Positions 1 through 8,401 of a stretch of 42,849 bases of DNA are shown here, piece after piece. Position 1 is the first letter of the stretch, and every line of letters starts with the position of its first letter. This stretch comes from Sedimentisphaerales bacterium (lineage in GTDB: Bacteria > Planctomycetota > Phycisphaerae > Sedimentisphaerales > Anaerobacaceae): the NCBI GenBank assembly GCA_030603595.1, contig JAUVXL010000006.1, positions 1 through 42,849 on the forward strand. Direction: 5' to 3'. The notes beneath the pieces are model-generated. The model was not told where the DNA came from. It did no database searches and saw nothing but the letters and a program-made list of their open reading frames with translations. A program made the position numbers and the translations under genes.

Positions 1-149
1 TCGGGATTCTTCAATGATCACTTAACCGCTTATTGAACAAGACGTTGGCGTTAAAAAGAAAAAATCAGGAAAGGATTTTTTCTTTTATTAAGTAGGCCTA
101 CCCTGCAATTTTGCAGAGGGCTTAAACGTTAAATGAAAGGAAGCGGATA
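1..149. other. Left-edge non-coding leader
   Basis: No coding region is supported before the first gene. The stretch is AT-rich around 50-95 and holds one inverted repeat: CTGCAA at 103-108 pairs with TTGCAG at 111-116, about 34 bases upstream of the first start codon. It could be an operator or a small RNA hairpin. No convincing -35/-10 pair was found. A Shine-Dalgarno-like AAAGGAA lies at about 136-142. Confidence 0.4.
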
Positions 150-1994
150 ATGAATAGGCTCGGCTCTGTGGTTGTCGGTTTGGTTGTTGTTTTGGCGTTT
201 GGGGGGGTTGTTTTTGGTGAGGAAGGTGTGGCGACGATAATTGTCGATGCGGGGGCATACGATCGTGTTGATACACCGGTATCGGTTTCGCTTGAGGGCG
301 TTGCGCTGGGGCCTGGGGAGGGGGCGTTAATGTTGGTGGAGAAGGCGGGCGGGGAGACGGCGACTTATCCGGCGCAGTTGGAGGCGGGTAGTGAGCCGAG
401 GCTTTGGTTTGTGGTTGCGGGGCGGACTAAGGCGGGGACGAAGCGGACTTTTAGCCTTATGAAGGCGGGGAAGGCGAAGTGGAGCGGGGTTACGGTGGCG
501 AAGACGGACGAGTATCTCGACCTCGTTCATCAGGGCGATAAGGTTCTCAGGTATAATCATGCGATAGTGCCGCCGCCTGATGGTCAGGATAAGCTTTATG
601 AGCGTAGCGGGTTTATTCATCCGTTGTGGTCCACGAAGGGTACGGTGCTGACGAATATTCATCCGAAGGACCATATTCATCATTTGGGGATATGGATGCC
701 TTGGACGCATACTGAGTTCGAGGGTAAGGCGGTTGATTTCTGGAATCTCAAGGCGGGGCAGGGGACTGTTCGGTTTAATCGGTTCCTCTCGGCGGCTCGG
801 GGGCCTGTCTATGGCGGATTCCAGGCCGAGCAGGAGCATGTTGCGCTGCAGACGGCAGAGGGGGAGAAGGTTGTGCTGAACGAGGTTTGGGACGTTCGCG
901 TGTTTAACGTTGGCGGGCCGAAGAAAGGATATTGGATTTGGGATTTCGTCTCGACGCAGCGGTGCGTTGCGGACAGTCCATTGAAGCAGGTGAAGTATCG
1001 TTACGGCGGGTTCGGGTATCGCGCTACCGGCGAGTGGGACGAGGCGAACGCAGAGTATCTGACGAGCGAGGGGAAGAACCGCAAGAACGGACATGCTACG
1101 CGGGCGCGGTGGTGCGATACATCGGGCGAGATTGACGGGTGGGAGGGGATTACTTTCTACAGTCATCCGGAGAATTTCCAACATCCCGAGCCGATGCGGA
1201 TTTGGCCTGAGGGGCAGGTGTTCTTTAATTTCTGTCCTTCTCAGGCGACTGATTGGGAGATGGAGCCGGGGGTGGATCATGTTTTCCGGTATCGGATGTA
1301 TGTTCATGAGGGGAAAATCACGGTGGCTGCGGCGGAGCGTGTTTGGGCGGATTACGCCGAGCCGCCTAAGGTGACTATCGATGCGGTTAAGCCCGATGGG
1401 GCGATTATTCTTTTCGACGGAAAGGACCTCTCGACGCACTGGACGGCGGGGAATAAGGATATCGGCTGGAAGGTCGCCGATGGTGTGGCGACGATCACTC
1501 CCAATAGCGGGAGCATCTGGACTAAGGATGATTTCAGCGATTTCAGGATGCACTTAGAGTTCAGCACGCCTTATATGCCTGCGAAGGCCAAGGGGCAGGG
1601 GCGGGGCAATAGCGGGGTGTATATCCAGAGGCGTTATGAACTTCAGATTCTGGATTCTTCGGAGTGGGAACTGAAGCGTCAGAATCGGGAGCTGGGGAAT
1701 AATGATTGTGGATCCCTCTACAAGACGCGGCGGCCTGATGTGAACATGTGCAAGCTGCCGGGGCAGTGGCAGAGCTATGATATCATCTTCCGTGCGGCGA
1801 AGTTCGAGGGGGAGAAGAAGGCTAAGAATGCGAGGCTTACGGTCTGGCATAACGGGGTCCTGGTACATGACGATTATGAGATTCCGAATAAGACGGGGGC
1901 CGGCCAGCAGGAAGGGCCTAAAGCGGGGCCTATTCTGTTGCAGGAGCACGGGAATGCGGTTAAGTTTCGGAATGTTTGGATAGTTCCGTTGTAG
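150..1994 (+). CDS. Secreted DUF6807-DUF1080 fusion protein
   Basis: The start is an ATG behind AAAGGAA at a suitable distance. Residues 1-23 form a signal peptide with a valine-rich core ending at VFG-EE, so the protein is exported. The N-terminal part (about 40-410) resembles DUF6807 (annotated 'PmoA' by homology, though unrelated to methane monooxygenase), with a His-rich stretch HPKDHIHHLGIW near 171-181. Residues from about 417 to the end form a DUF1080 (3-keto-disaccharide hydrolase) domain, recognised by FDGKDL, GRGNSGVY, YELQILDS, GQWQSYDI and a final HGNAVKFRNVW. DUF1080 enzymes cleave 3-keto-glycosides made by partner oxidoreductases; the DUF6807 role is unknown. The fusion and the downstream DUF6807 gene suggest a shared substrate. 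Domain calls are firm; the reaction is inferred. Confidence 0.85.
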   Translation: MNRLGSVVVGLVVVLAFGGVVFGEEGVATIIVDAGAYDRVDTPVSVSLEGVALGPGEGALMLVEKAGGETATYPAQLEAGSEPRLWFVVAGRTKAGTKRTFSLMKAGKAKWSGVTVAKTDEYLDLVHQGDKVLRYNHAIVPPPDGQDKLYERSGFIHPLWSTKGTVLTNIHPKDHIHHLGIWMPWTHTEFEGKAVDFWNLKAGQGTVRFNRFLSAARGPVYGGFQAEQEHVALQTAEGEKVVLNEVWDVRVFNVGGPKKGYWIWDFVSTQRCVADSPLKQVKYRYGGFGYRATGEWDEANAEYLTSEGKNRKNGHATRARWCDTSGEIDGWEGITFYSHPENFQHPEPMRIWPEGQVFFNFCPSQATDWEMEPGVDHVFRYRMYVHEGKITVAAAERVWADYAEPPKVTIDAVKPDGAIILFDGKDLSTHWTAGNKDIGWKVADGVATITPNSGSIWTKDDFSDFRMHLEFSTPYMPAKAKGQGRGNSGVYIQRRYELQILDSSEWELKRQNRELGNNDCGSLYKTRRPDVNMCKLPGQWQSYDIIFRAAKFEGEKKAKNARLTVWHNGVLVHDDYEIPNKTGAGQQEGPKAGPILLQEHGNAVKFRNVWIVPL

Positions 1995-2039
1995 AGATAT
2001 GTGACGCGTATTAACGTTGCATCTTTGCGATGGCGAGGC

Positions 2040-2098
2040 CCCCCAAATGAATTTGGGGGCTAAATATAGTTGACGCTTTCGTCGTCGTGCCGACGACG
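2040..2098 (+). repeat. Two adjacent perfect hairpins between DUF6807 genes
   Basis: CCCCCAAAT at 2040-2048 pairs with ATTTGGGGG at 2051-2059, a 9-base stem with a GA loop. CGTCGTCG at 2080-2087 pairs with CGACGACG at 2091-2098, an 8-base stem with a TGC loop. Each hairpin is followed by GCTAAA. Neither has a T-run, so they are not ordinary intrinsic terminators. They may be repeat elements or mRNA processing/stability structures between the two DUF6807 genes. Confidence 0.6.
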
Positions 2099-2141
2099 GC
2101 TAAACGGGATTTGGATACAACATGAAAGGCAGGAGTGAATA

Positions 2142-3095
2142 ATGATTAGGACGAGAATTGTTTTTGTGTTGTTGGTTGTTGGGGTTGTCGGCGGAGTTGG
2201 TTTTGGTGCGGGGTTTTCTTGGAAGGATACTAAGGGGGAATATCTTGATTTGCTCTATGACGGGCGGAAGGTTACGCGGTATATGTATGCCTACGATACG
2301 TCGAGCCCGCAGCGGATATTCGAGACTTATAAGGTGCTGCATCATGCGTTCGATGAGGACGGCGAGAAGCTGCTTACGAACGGGCCTGACGGAGAGAAGC
2401 CGTATTTGAAAAGCGTGTTGTATCCGCATCACCGCGGGATATTCATCGGGTGGAACAAGCTTTCTATGGGAGGAAAGTCTTATGATACGTGGCACATGAC
2501 GAAGGGTGTGGCGCAGGTTCATCAGATGTTTTTGGAGCAGAAGGCCGACGCGAGGAAGGTTGTTTCGACGGCTCTGATTCACTGGAAGGGCGGGGACGGG
2601 AAGGTGCTTATCGAAGAGAATCGCACGACGACGGTGCATCAGCCTGGCAATGGGACGATTTTGCTGCTGGACTTCGAGACGGAGTTAAAGGCCGTCAGCG
2701 GGGAGGTCTATCTCAATGGGGACCCGGAACATGCGGGGTTTCAGTATCGGCCTCACGACGACGTTGCGAAGGGGCCGGCGGGTGTTAAGGCGAAGTACCT
2801 GTTCCATAAGGACGGGATCGACCCTAAGAAGGATAAGGACCTGCCGTGGGTTGCGATGTCATACGGATTGAACGGGAAGCGGTATAGCGTTCTGTATCTA
2901 AGCCATCCGAGCAATCCTAATGCGGAGGCGGTGTATTCTGCGTATCGCGACTACGGGCGGTTCGGGGAGTTTTTCAAGCATAGGATCCCTGCCGGCGAGA
3001 CGCTTAAGCTACGGTATCGAATTTGGGTCGGGCAAGGTGCGATGCCGAATCGAGGGGAGTTGGCGAAGATGTACGCGGCGTATATTGCGAAGTAG
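2142..3095 (+). CDS. Secreted DUF6807 family protein
   Basis: The ATG is preceded by GGCAGGAG. A signal peptide covers about residues 1-23 (valine/glycine-rich core, cleavage near FGAG). The rest is one DUF6807-type domain: an early EYLDLLYDGRKVTRYMYAYD, then YPHHRGIFIGWNKL near residue 92, aligning with the HIHHLGIW part of the preceding gene, and a C-terminal GETLKLRYRIWVGQG. At 317 residues it lacks the DUF1080 tail of its neighbour. These proteins are common in planctomycete sugar clusters; the two conserved histidines of the H-H-x-G-I motif may bind a substrate or metal, but the biochemistry is not known. It lies 147 bases after its paralogue and is probably co-transcribed. Confidence 0.85.
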   Translation: MIRTRIVFVLLVVGVVGGVGFGAGFSWKDTKGEYLDLLYDGRKVTRYMYAYDTSSPQRIFETYKVLHHAFDEDGEKLLTNGPDGEKPYLKSVLYPHHRGIFIGWNKLSMGGKSYDTWHMTKGVAQVHQMFLEQKADARKVVSTALIHWKGGDGKVLIEENRTTTVHQPGNGTILLLDFETELKAVSGEVYLNGDPEHAGFQYRPHDDVAKGPAGVKAKYLFHKDGIDPKKDKDLPWVAMSYGLNGKRYSVLYLSHPSNPNAEAVYSAYRDYGRFGEFFKHRIPAGETLKLRYRIWVGQGAMPNRGELAKMYAAYIAK

Positions 3096-3350
3096 TTTGG
3101 ATGAGAGGTGTTTTTGGTGGAAATTTCTGTTGTTTGCGTTTTGGGGGCGGGTATAATAACTGGTTTGTGTGTAGGTCCAGGGTAACCGGGGTCCGGGTTC
3201 TGGGCGTTAAGTCTTTTTTAGACAAGTAGTTGCATATTAGTGATCCTCGTTAAAGGAGGAAAATGCAATAAAACGGCGGTCGCGAGCGTTTTTTTATGTG
3301 AAGCGACCGGCCAATGGGAAGCTTCTGATTTTAGATAAGGAGATTTTGAA
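3096..3350. other. Intergenic region with a two-codon ORF and hairpin
   Basis: No normal gene is seen. A strong Shine-Dalgarno AAAGGAGG (3252-3259) sits just before ATG CAA TAA (3263-3271), a Met-Gln-stop mini-ORF. Downstream CGGTCGC (3277-3283) pairs with GCGACCG (3303-3309) across a loop containing seven T. The real ribosome-binding site of the next gene, AAGGAG, lies just before the ATG at 3351. A leader or regulatory role is possible but unproven. Confidence 0.35.
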
Positions 3351-4358
3351 ATGGCACGAGCTGTAACACTGTTTACGGGACAATGGGCCGATCTGCCTCT
3401 GGCGGATTTGGCCAAGAAAGCGGCTGATTGGGGCTATGAGGGCCTTGAGTTGGCTTGTTGGGGGGACCACTTCGAGGTGGATAAGGCGCTGGCGGACGAC
3501 GGCTACTGCAAGGCGAAGCGTGAATTGCTGGACAAGCACGGGTTGAAAGTTTTTGCGATTTCGACTCATTTGGTCGGTCAGGCGGTCTGCGATAATATCG
3601 ACGCCCGTCATCAGTCGATTCTGCCGCCGGATATTTGGGGCGACGGGAATCCTGCGGGCGTTCAGAAGCGTGCTGCGCAGGGGGTTATCGATGCGGCCAA
3701 GGCTGCTAAGAAGCTTGGCGTGGACGTTGTGAACGGGTTTACGGGCAGCTCAATATGGCATTACCTGTATTCGTTCCCGCCTGTAACTGCTGATATGATT
3801 GATGCCGGGTATGCGGACTTCGCGAAGCGTTTTACGCCGATTCTCGATGCTTTCAAGAAAGAGGGCGTGAAATTCGGGCTGGAGGTTCATCCGACGGAGA
3901 TAGCATTCGATATCGCTTCGGCGGAGCGTGCGGTTGAGGCTGTCAAGGGCCATGAATGCTTCGGGTTCAATTACGATCCGAGCCATCTGGGGTATCAGGG
4001 CGTCGATTACGTTAAATTCATCCGCACTTTCGGCGACCGGATTTTCCATACGCACATGAAGGACGTATGGTGGGGTCACGGGGACGGCACTGTGGGCGTG
4101 TTCGGCGGGCATACGGAATTTGCCGATCCACGTCGCTTCTGGGATTTCCGCTCTTTGGGTCACGGCGATATCGATTTCGAGGAGATTATCGTTGCCTTGA
4201 ACGATGTCGGCTATCAGGGTCCTCTGTCGGTCGAGTGGGAAGACAGCCGAATGGACCGCGAGCATGGGGCGAAAGAGGCGTGTGAGTTCGTTAAGAGCGT
4301 CGATTTCAAGCCTTCGCAGGTTGCCTTTGACTCGGCGTTTGACAAGGAGTCGAGATAG
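3351..4358 (+). CDS. Sugar phosphate isomerase/epimerase (xylose isomerase-like TIM barrel)
   Basis: The ATG follows AAGGAG. There is no signal peptide, so the enzyme is cytosolic. The 335-residue sequence fits the AP-endonuclease family 2/xylose isomerase-like barrel. Candidate metal ligands come in the expected order: Glu178 (GLEVHPTE), Asp209 (NYDPSHL), His235 (FHTHMKD) and Glu295 (SVEWED). Members isomerise or epimerise keto sugars or sugar acids at a divalent metal; some act with Gfo/Idh/MocA oxidoreductases on 3-keto sugars or inositol-like compounds. Its position between DUF6807 and Gfo genes supports a role in processing the oxidised sugar after uptake. The exact substrate cannot be read from sequence. 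Confidence 0.88.
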   Translation: MARAVTLFTGQWADLPLADLAKKAADWGYEGLELACWGDHFEVDKALADDGYCKAKRELLDKHGLKVFAISTHLVGQAVCDNIDARHQSILPPDIWGDGNPAGVQKRAAQGVIDAAKAAKKLGVDVVNGFTGSSIWHYLYSFPPVTADMIDAGYADFAKRFTPILDAFKKEGVKFGLEVHPTEIAFDIASAERAVEAVKGHECFGFNYDPSHLGYQGVDYVKFIRTFGDRIFHTHMKDVWWGHGDGTVGVFGGHTEFADPRRFWDFRSLGHGDIDFEEIIVALNDVGYQGPLSVEWEDSRMDREHGAKEACEFVKSVDFKPSQVAFDSAFDKESR

Positions 4359-4392
4359 AATTTAGGCCTGCCGAGTGGGGTAACGCTCGACA

Positions 4393-4540
4393 GGGGGGCT
4401 GTTGAAGAACCCCATAGCAATGACCGGCCAATGGCACGAAAGGTGATTCTCGGTGTCTGGACACGGCCAAACAAGTTTGACCGTGCCACCCTTGGTGGTG
4501 AAGTCGAACTTTTTCAACAGCCCCACAGGCCGTTTTTTTT
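4393..4540. repeat. MITE-like inverted-repeat element
   Basis: A perfect 12-base inverted repeat, GGGGCTGTTGAA (4395-4406) and TTCAACAGCCCC (4513-4524), bounds about 130 bases without a gene. A nested pair, TGGCACG (4432-4438) with CGTGCCA (4482-4488), adds a second stem. Ends resembling CTGTTGAA are common on transposons, so a non-autonomous miniature element is the best guess. A run of eight T follows at 4533-4540, so the structure could also end transcription of the isomerase gene. Only one copy was seen in the window. Confidence 0.45.
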
Positions 4541-4558
4541 GTTACGGGCAAGTTTGAA

Positions 4559-4579
4559 GGTGGGCAGTGCCCACCCTAC
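4559..4579. repeat. Short palindromic repeat, copy 1
   Basis: GGTGGGCA and TGCCCACC flank a single G (4559-4575), followed by CTAC. A related palindrome with the same CCTAC tail lies at 6024-6044, also just upstream of an oxidoreductase gene. It looks like a dispersed intergenic palindrome of unknown role. Confidence 0.55.
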
Positions 4580-4671
4580 ATTTTATTGTTTGCATGGAGC
4601 GAGCGGTTCTTTTGGGCACGGATAGCCTGGGCGCAAGTTAGCACTGTTTTTCGGTATTTGGAGTTATTGTT

Positions 4672-5952
4672 ATGACGAGGCTTGAGGTTAATCGGCGTGG
4701 ATTCCTTAGGATGGCGGGTGCTGCGGCTGTTGGATTTCCTTATTTGGTTTCATCGAGTGCTTTGGGTGGGGCCGGCTCTACGGCGGCGAGCGAGCGGATT
4801 ACTATGGGATTCATCGGCGCGGGCAAGCAGAGCAAGCACTTGATGCGGTCTTTTCTGAATTCTCGGGGCACGCAGGTTTTGGCGGCCTGCGACGTTGATA
4901 AGCTCAAATTGGCCCGGGGCAAAAAGATCGTCGAGGACCACTACAAGGGCAAGGGACGTTCGGAGCAATGCGCTGCTTACGGCGATTATCGCGAGATTGT
5001 GGGACGGGACGATATCGATGCTGTTGTGATAGCGACGCCGGACCATTGGCACGCTATTACCGTTATCGATTCGGCCAAGGCTGGTAAGGATATTTACTGC
5101 GAGAAGCCTTTGTGCCAGACGATTAAAGAGGCCCGTGCGATGGCCAATGCGGTTCGTCGGTATGGGAGGGTGTTCCAGGTTGGGAGTATGCAGCGTTCGG
5201 ACTGGCATTTCCGGTTGGGGTGCGAGCTTGTGCGGAACGGATATATCGGCGATTTGAAGACTGTTACGGTCGGAGTCGGGGGACCTCCAAATGACGATAA
5301 GCTGCCTGCGATGCCGGTTCCGGACTATCTGAACTGGGAGATGTGGGTTGGGCCAGCTTTGTGGCGGCCTTATAATTCGGAATTGTCGCCTAATTTGAGT
5401 TGGGACGGATTTCCGAATTGGCGTCATCATCCGAGTTTCGGCGGGGGTGGTATGACGGACTGGGGCGCCCATCATTTCGATATTGCTCAGTGGGGGATGG
5501 GGATGGATGAGAGCGGGCCTGTTGAGATTATTCCGCCGGACGGGAAGGACATTAAAGTTTTGACGTATAAGTACGCCAGCGGGGTTACGATGACTCGCGA
5601 TAGTGCAAACGGCGTTTTGTTTACGGGGACCAAGGGCAAGGTCGAGACTAATCGCGGGCATTTGAAGACGTGGCCCGATGAATTGAAGAATACGAAGCTC
5701 GGGCCGAATGAGAAGCATTTGTATGAGAGCAAAAACCATTACGTCGATTGGCTGGACGCCATACGCAAGCGGACCAAGCCGATTTGCGATATCGAGACGG
5801 GGCTTAGGTCGGTTAGCGTTTGCCATTTGGGGAGTATTGCTTATAAGCTGGGTCGGCCTTTGAAGTGGGACCCGGAGCGTGAGGAGATTCTTGGCGATGC
5901 TGATGCGAGCAAGCTGCTTTCGCGGCCTTATCGGAGTCCCTGGCATTTGTAG
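4672..5952 (+). CDS. Tat-exported Gfo/Idh/MocA oxidoreductase
   Basis: The ATG follows GGAG (4660-4663). The N-terminus carries a Tat signal (NRRGFLRMAGAAAVG, about residues 8-22) ending near SSALGGAG. The Rossmann nucleotide-binding loop is MGFIGAGKQ from residue 45, and the family motif EKP is at 144-146 with its active-site lysine. The C-terminal substrate domain has GGGMTDWGAHHFDIAQWGMG, with His267/His268. Family members oxidise sugar hydroxyls with NAD(P); Tat export implies folding with cofactor in the cytoplasm, as known for Zymomonas glucose-fructose oxidoreductase. The protein ends in PWHL, an ending echoed by four other paralogues here. It pairs with the next gene as a tandem duplicate. 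Role inferred: oxidation of a glycoside to a 3-keto derivative. Confidence 0.92.
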   Translation: MTRLEVNRRGFLRMAGAAAVGFPYLVSSSALGGAGSTAASERITMGFIGAGKQSKHLMRSFLNSRGTQVLAACDVDKLKLARGKKIVEDHYKGKGRSEQCAAYGDYREIVGRDDIDAVVIATPDHWHAITVIDSAKAGKDIYCEKPLCQTIKEARAMANAVRRYGRVFQVGSMQRSDWHFRLGCELVRNGYIGDLKTVTVGVGGPPNDDKLPAMPVPDYLNWEMWVGPALWRPYNSELSPNLSWDGFPNWRHHPSFGGGGMTDWGAHHFDIAQWGMGMDESGPVEIIPPDGKDIKVLTYKYASGVTMTRDSANGVLFTGTKGKVETNRGHLKTWPDELKNTKLGPNEKHLYESKNHYVDWLDAIRKRTKPICDIETGLRSVSVCHLGSIAYKLGRPLKWDPEREEILGDADASKLLSRPYRSPWHL

Positions 5953-5965
5953 GATTTGTTTTGAC

Positions 5966-6004
5966 CACAGATTGCACAGATTTTGACACAGATTAACGCA
6001 GATT
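5966..6004. repeat. CACAGATT short tandem repeat
   Basis: CACAGATT occurs at 5966-5973, 5975-5982 and 5987-5994, followed by the variant CGCAGATT at 5997-6004 and a T-run. Similar strings are frequent in intergenic regions of many environmental genomes. No function is known; transcription termination through the following T-run is possible but there is no strong stem. Confidence 0.6.
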
Positions 6005-6023
6005 TTTTTGAATTTAAGGTTGT

Positions 6024-6044
6024 GGTGTGCGGTGCACACCCTAC
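6024..6044. repeat. Short palindromic repeat, copy 2
   Basis: GGTGTGC (6024-6030) pairs with GCACACC (6034-6040), followed by CTAC. It matches the organisation of the palindrome at 4559-4579, with compensating changes in both arms: GG/CC in one copy is GT/AC in the other. The paired changes suggest that the stem itself is maintained. Confidence 0.55.
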
Positions 6045-6103
6045 GGATTATTAGTTGGATCGTTGAGTACGAGGTACTTGGATAGTAGTCAGGGAGTATC
6101 ATT

Positions 6104-7396
6104 ATGAGTAGAAAGAAGCTTGATCGACGTGGTTTTCTTAAGAGCGCTACGAGTATGGCTGCGGGGGCGGTTGTGTTTCCATACATTGTGCCTTCTTCCG
6201 CTTTGGGCGGAGCCGGGGGCGTTGCGGCGAGTAATCGGATTGTGATGGGGTCTATAGGAGTCGGGGGGATGGGGACCGGGGATATGCGAGGGTTTTTGGG
6301 TAAGAAAGAGGTGCAGTATGTTGCGGTTTGCGATGTCGATAAGGGCAAACGCGACGGTGCGAAAGGGATTGTGGATAAGAAGAACGGCAACAGCGACTGC
6401 GCGACTTATCTCGATTTTCGCGAGTTGATCGGTCGGGGGGACCTCGATGCTGTAGCTTTGGCTACGCCGGACCACTGGCATTCGATACCTGCGATAGCAG
6501 CGGCCCGTGCGGGGCTCGATGTTCACGCTCAAAAGCCTTTTGCGCGCACGATTCGGGAGGGTCGGGCGATGTGCAATGCAGTAAAGCGGTACGGGATTAT
6601 ATGGCAAACGGGCAGCCAGCAGCGTTCTGAGGGGAATTTTCATCGTGCTTGCGAATTGGTTCGCAACGGACGGATCGGGAAGATACAAAGGGTCGAGGTC
6701 GGCCTGCCTACGGGCGGCGGTTCGGGGAACAATCCGGTTCAGGATGTTCCGCCGGGCCTTGACTGGGATTGGTGGCTTGGTCCGGCGCCGTGGGTTCCTT
6801 ACCGGGGCGTGTCGCACTGGAACTGGCGATGGATAATGGACTATTCGGGCGGCCAGCTCACCGACTGGGCGGGTCATCATATCGATATCGCGCACTGGGG
6901 TATGGACACCGAGCGCACCGGCCCTGTTGAGATCGAGGGCAAGGGCGTGTATCCCAAAGACGGGATATACGACGCTCCGACGGAGTATAAGTTTACGTGC
7001 AAATACGCTAACGGGATGGTGATGACGGTTGCCAATAATAAGCAGATTCCACAGGGTACGAAGTGGTACGGCGATAAGGGATGGGTCTATGTTAAGCGCG
7101 GCAAGCTGGAGTCCAATCCTGCGAGTGTCCTAAACGAGGTGATCGGTCCCGACGAAGTGCATCTTTATAAGAGCAGGAACCACAGGCAGAATTTCCTGGA
7201 TTGCATTAAGAGCAGAAAGGAAACGATCGCTCCGGCGGAAATTGGGCATCGGTCTATCAGCGTTGGACTTCTTGGCGAGATTGCGATGCTTACCGAGCAG
7301 AAGCTCAAGTGGGATCCGGACAAAGAGGTTTTCCATGATAGCGACGCGGCGAACCGTCTGCTTGGGCGGTCGATGCGTGCGCCTTGGCACCTTTAG
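6104..7396 (+). CDS. Tat-exported Gfo/Idh/MocA oxidoreductase (QKP variant)
   Basis: The ATG follows GGGAG (6092-6096). A Tat signal (DRRGFLKSATSMAAG) ends at PSSALGGAG. The nucleotide-binding loop MGSIGVGGMGTGD begins at residue 48. The usual EKP motif is QKP at 143-145, keeping the lysine. The C-terminal domain has SGGQLTDWAGHHIDIAHWGMD, very like the preceding gene, and the protein ends in APWHL. The two adjacent genes are clear paralogues, so a tandem duplication followed by substrate divergence is likely. The predicted role is a periplasmic NAD(P)-bound sugar dehydrogenase; the Glu-to-Gln change may tune but need not abolish catalysis. Confidence 0.92.
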   Translation: MSRKKLDRRGFLKSATSMAAGAVVFPYIVPSSALGGAGGVAASNRIVMGSIGVGGMGTGDMRGFLGKKEVQYVAVCDVDKGKRDGAKGIVDKKNGNSDCATYLDFRELIGRGDLDAVALATPDHWHSIPAIAAARAGLDVHAQKPFARTIREGRAMCNAVKRYGIIWQTGSQQRSEGNFHRACELVRNGRIGKIQRVEVGLPTGGGSGNNPVQDVPPGLDWDWWLGPAPWVPYRGVSHWNWRWIMDYSGGQLTDWAGHHIDIAHWGMDTERTGPVEIEGKGVYPKDGIYDAPTEYKFTCKYANGMVMTVANNKQIPQGTKWYGDKGWVYVKRGKLESNPASVLNEVIGPDEVHLYKSRNHRQNFLDCIKSRKETIAPAEIGHRSISVGLLGEIAMLTEQKLKWDPDKEVFHDSDAANRLLGRSMRAPWHL

Positions 7397-7471
7397 AATT
7401 GATTATTTACTATTGGTTCCGCCCAACCAACGGCGGATCTGCGATATTTTAGACGACTGAAAGGAATTGCT

Positions 7472-8374
7472 ATGTGTAAGATGGGAAGGTTGATTGGTAT
7501 ATTGCTTGTCTGCGCGGTTATTGTATCGCTGACGGCGAGTGCTGTGCGGGCTGAATCGCCTGATAAGCTGCGTGATTTGAAGGCTGATGAGATTGAGAAG
7601 ATCAAGGCTGCGCTTCCTGCGAAGGGAGTTGTCGAGGCGCCTCGTCGGAAGATGCTTGTTTTCTGGCGTTGCGAGGGTTTCTTCCACGGCTCGATACCTG
7701 TTGTGAACAGGGCGATGGAGGAGATGGGCAAGAAGACGGGTCTTTACGATGTTGTTGTTACGGACGACTACTCGTATTTCACGGCTGCGAAGCTCAAGCA
7801 GTTCGACGCGATCTGCCTGAACAACACGACGGGATTGAAGTTTAACCCAAAAGAGACGCCTGATCGCTGCAAGGCCTTGATGGATTTCGTGAAGAGCGGC
7901 AAGGGTATTGTGGGCGTTCACGCGGCGACGGACAACTTCAAGCAATGGCCTGCGGGCGAAGAGTTGATGGGGGGGAAGTTCACCGGCCATCCGTGGGGCA
8001 GCGGGGGTACGTGGGCGATCAAGCTCGACGAGCCGAAACATCCTCTTACGGCTGCTTTTAAGGGCAAGGGTTTTAAGATTAAGGACGAGATTTATCGCAC
8101 TGAGCCGCCTTTGTATTCTCGTAGCAAGCAGCTTGTTTTGATGAGTCTTGATATGAGCGACCCGGCGACGAAGTCGAAGGCTTCCAAGCCGAGCGATGCG
8201 GATACCGGCATTAGCTGGGTCAAGACCGTGGGCAAGGGGCGGGTATTCTATTGCTCCCTGGGCCACAACAACGAAATTATGTACAACGCTGCGATTATGC
8301 AGCATTACCTGGCCGGGATTCAATTCGCCTTCGGCGACTACAAAGTTGATACAAAACCGAAACCGAAACGTTAA
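7472..8374 (+). CDS. ThuA domain protein
   Basis: The ATG follows AAAGGAA. Residues 1-26 look like a signal peptide (LIGILLVCAVIVSLTASAVRAES), so the protein is probably periplasmic. The remainder is a ThuA-like class I glutamine amidotransferase fold: LVFWRCEGFFHGS near residue 57, GKGIVGVHAATDNF near 145-156, GGKFTGHPW, and a late GKGRVFYCSLGHNNEI. ThuA from rhizobia works with the Gfo-type ThuB in trehalose use through 3-ketotrehalose. The presence of Gfo and DUF1080 genes on both sides fits a 3-keto-glycoside pathway. The C-terminus is a lysine/proline-rich tail. Spacing to the next gene is 27 bases, suggesting co-transcription. Confidence 0.9.
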   Translation: MCKMGRLIGILLVCAVIVSLTASAVRAESPDKLRDLKADEIEKIKAALPAKGVVEAPRRKMLVFWRCEGFFHGSIPVVNRAMEEMGKKTGLYDVVVTDDYSYFTAAKLKQFDAICLNNTTGLKFNPKETPDRCKALMDFVKSGKGIVGVHAATDNFKQWPAGEELMGGKFTGHPWGSGGTWAIKLDEPKHPLTAAFKGKGFKIKDEIYRTEPPLYSRSKQLVLMSLDMSDPATKSKASKPSDADTGISWVKTVGKGRVFYCSLGHNNEIMYNAAIMQHYLAGIQFAFGDYKVDTKPKPKR

Positions 8375-8401
8375 GTTTTAGCTCTGTAAAGGGGAATAGA
8401 A

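Noticed and set aside
327-1553. Long - strand open frame (408 codons) inside the first gene
   Set aside because: It is antisense to a well-supported DUF6807-DUF1080 gene, has a proline/arginine-rich product without motifs or signal, and arises from the GC bias of the coding strand.
4750-6390. - strand open frame of 546 codons
   Set aside because: It spans two clear Gfo genes and the gap between them in antisense; its translation is low-complexity and matches no family.
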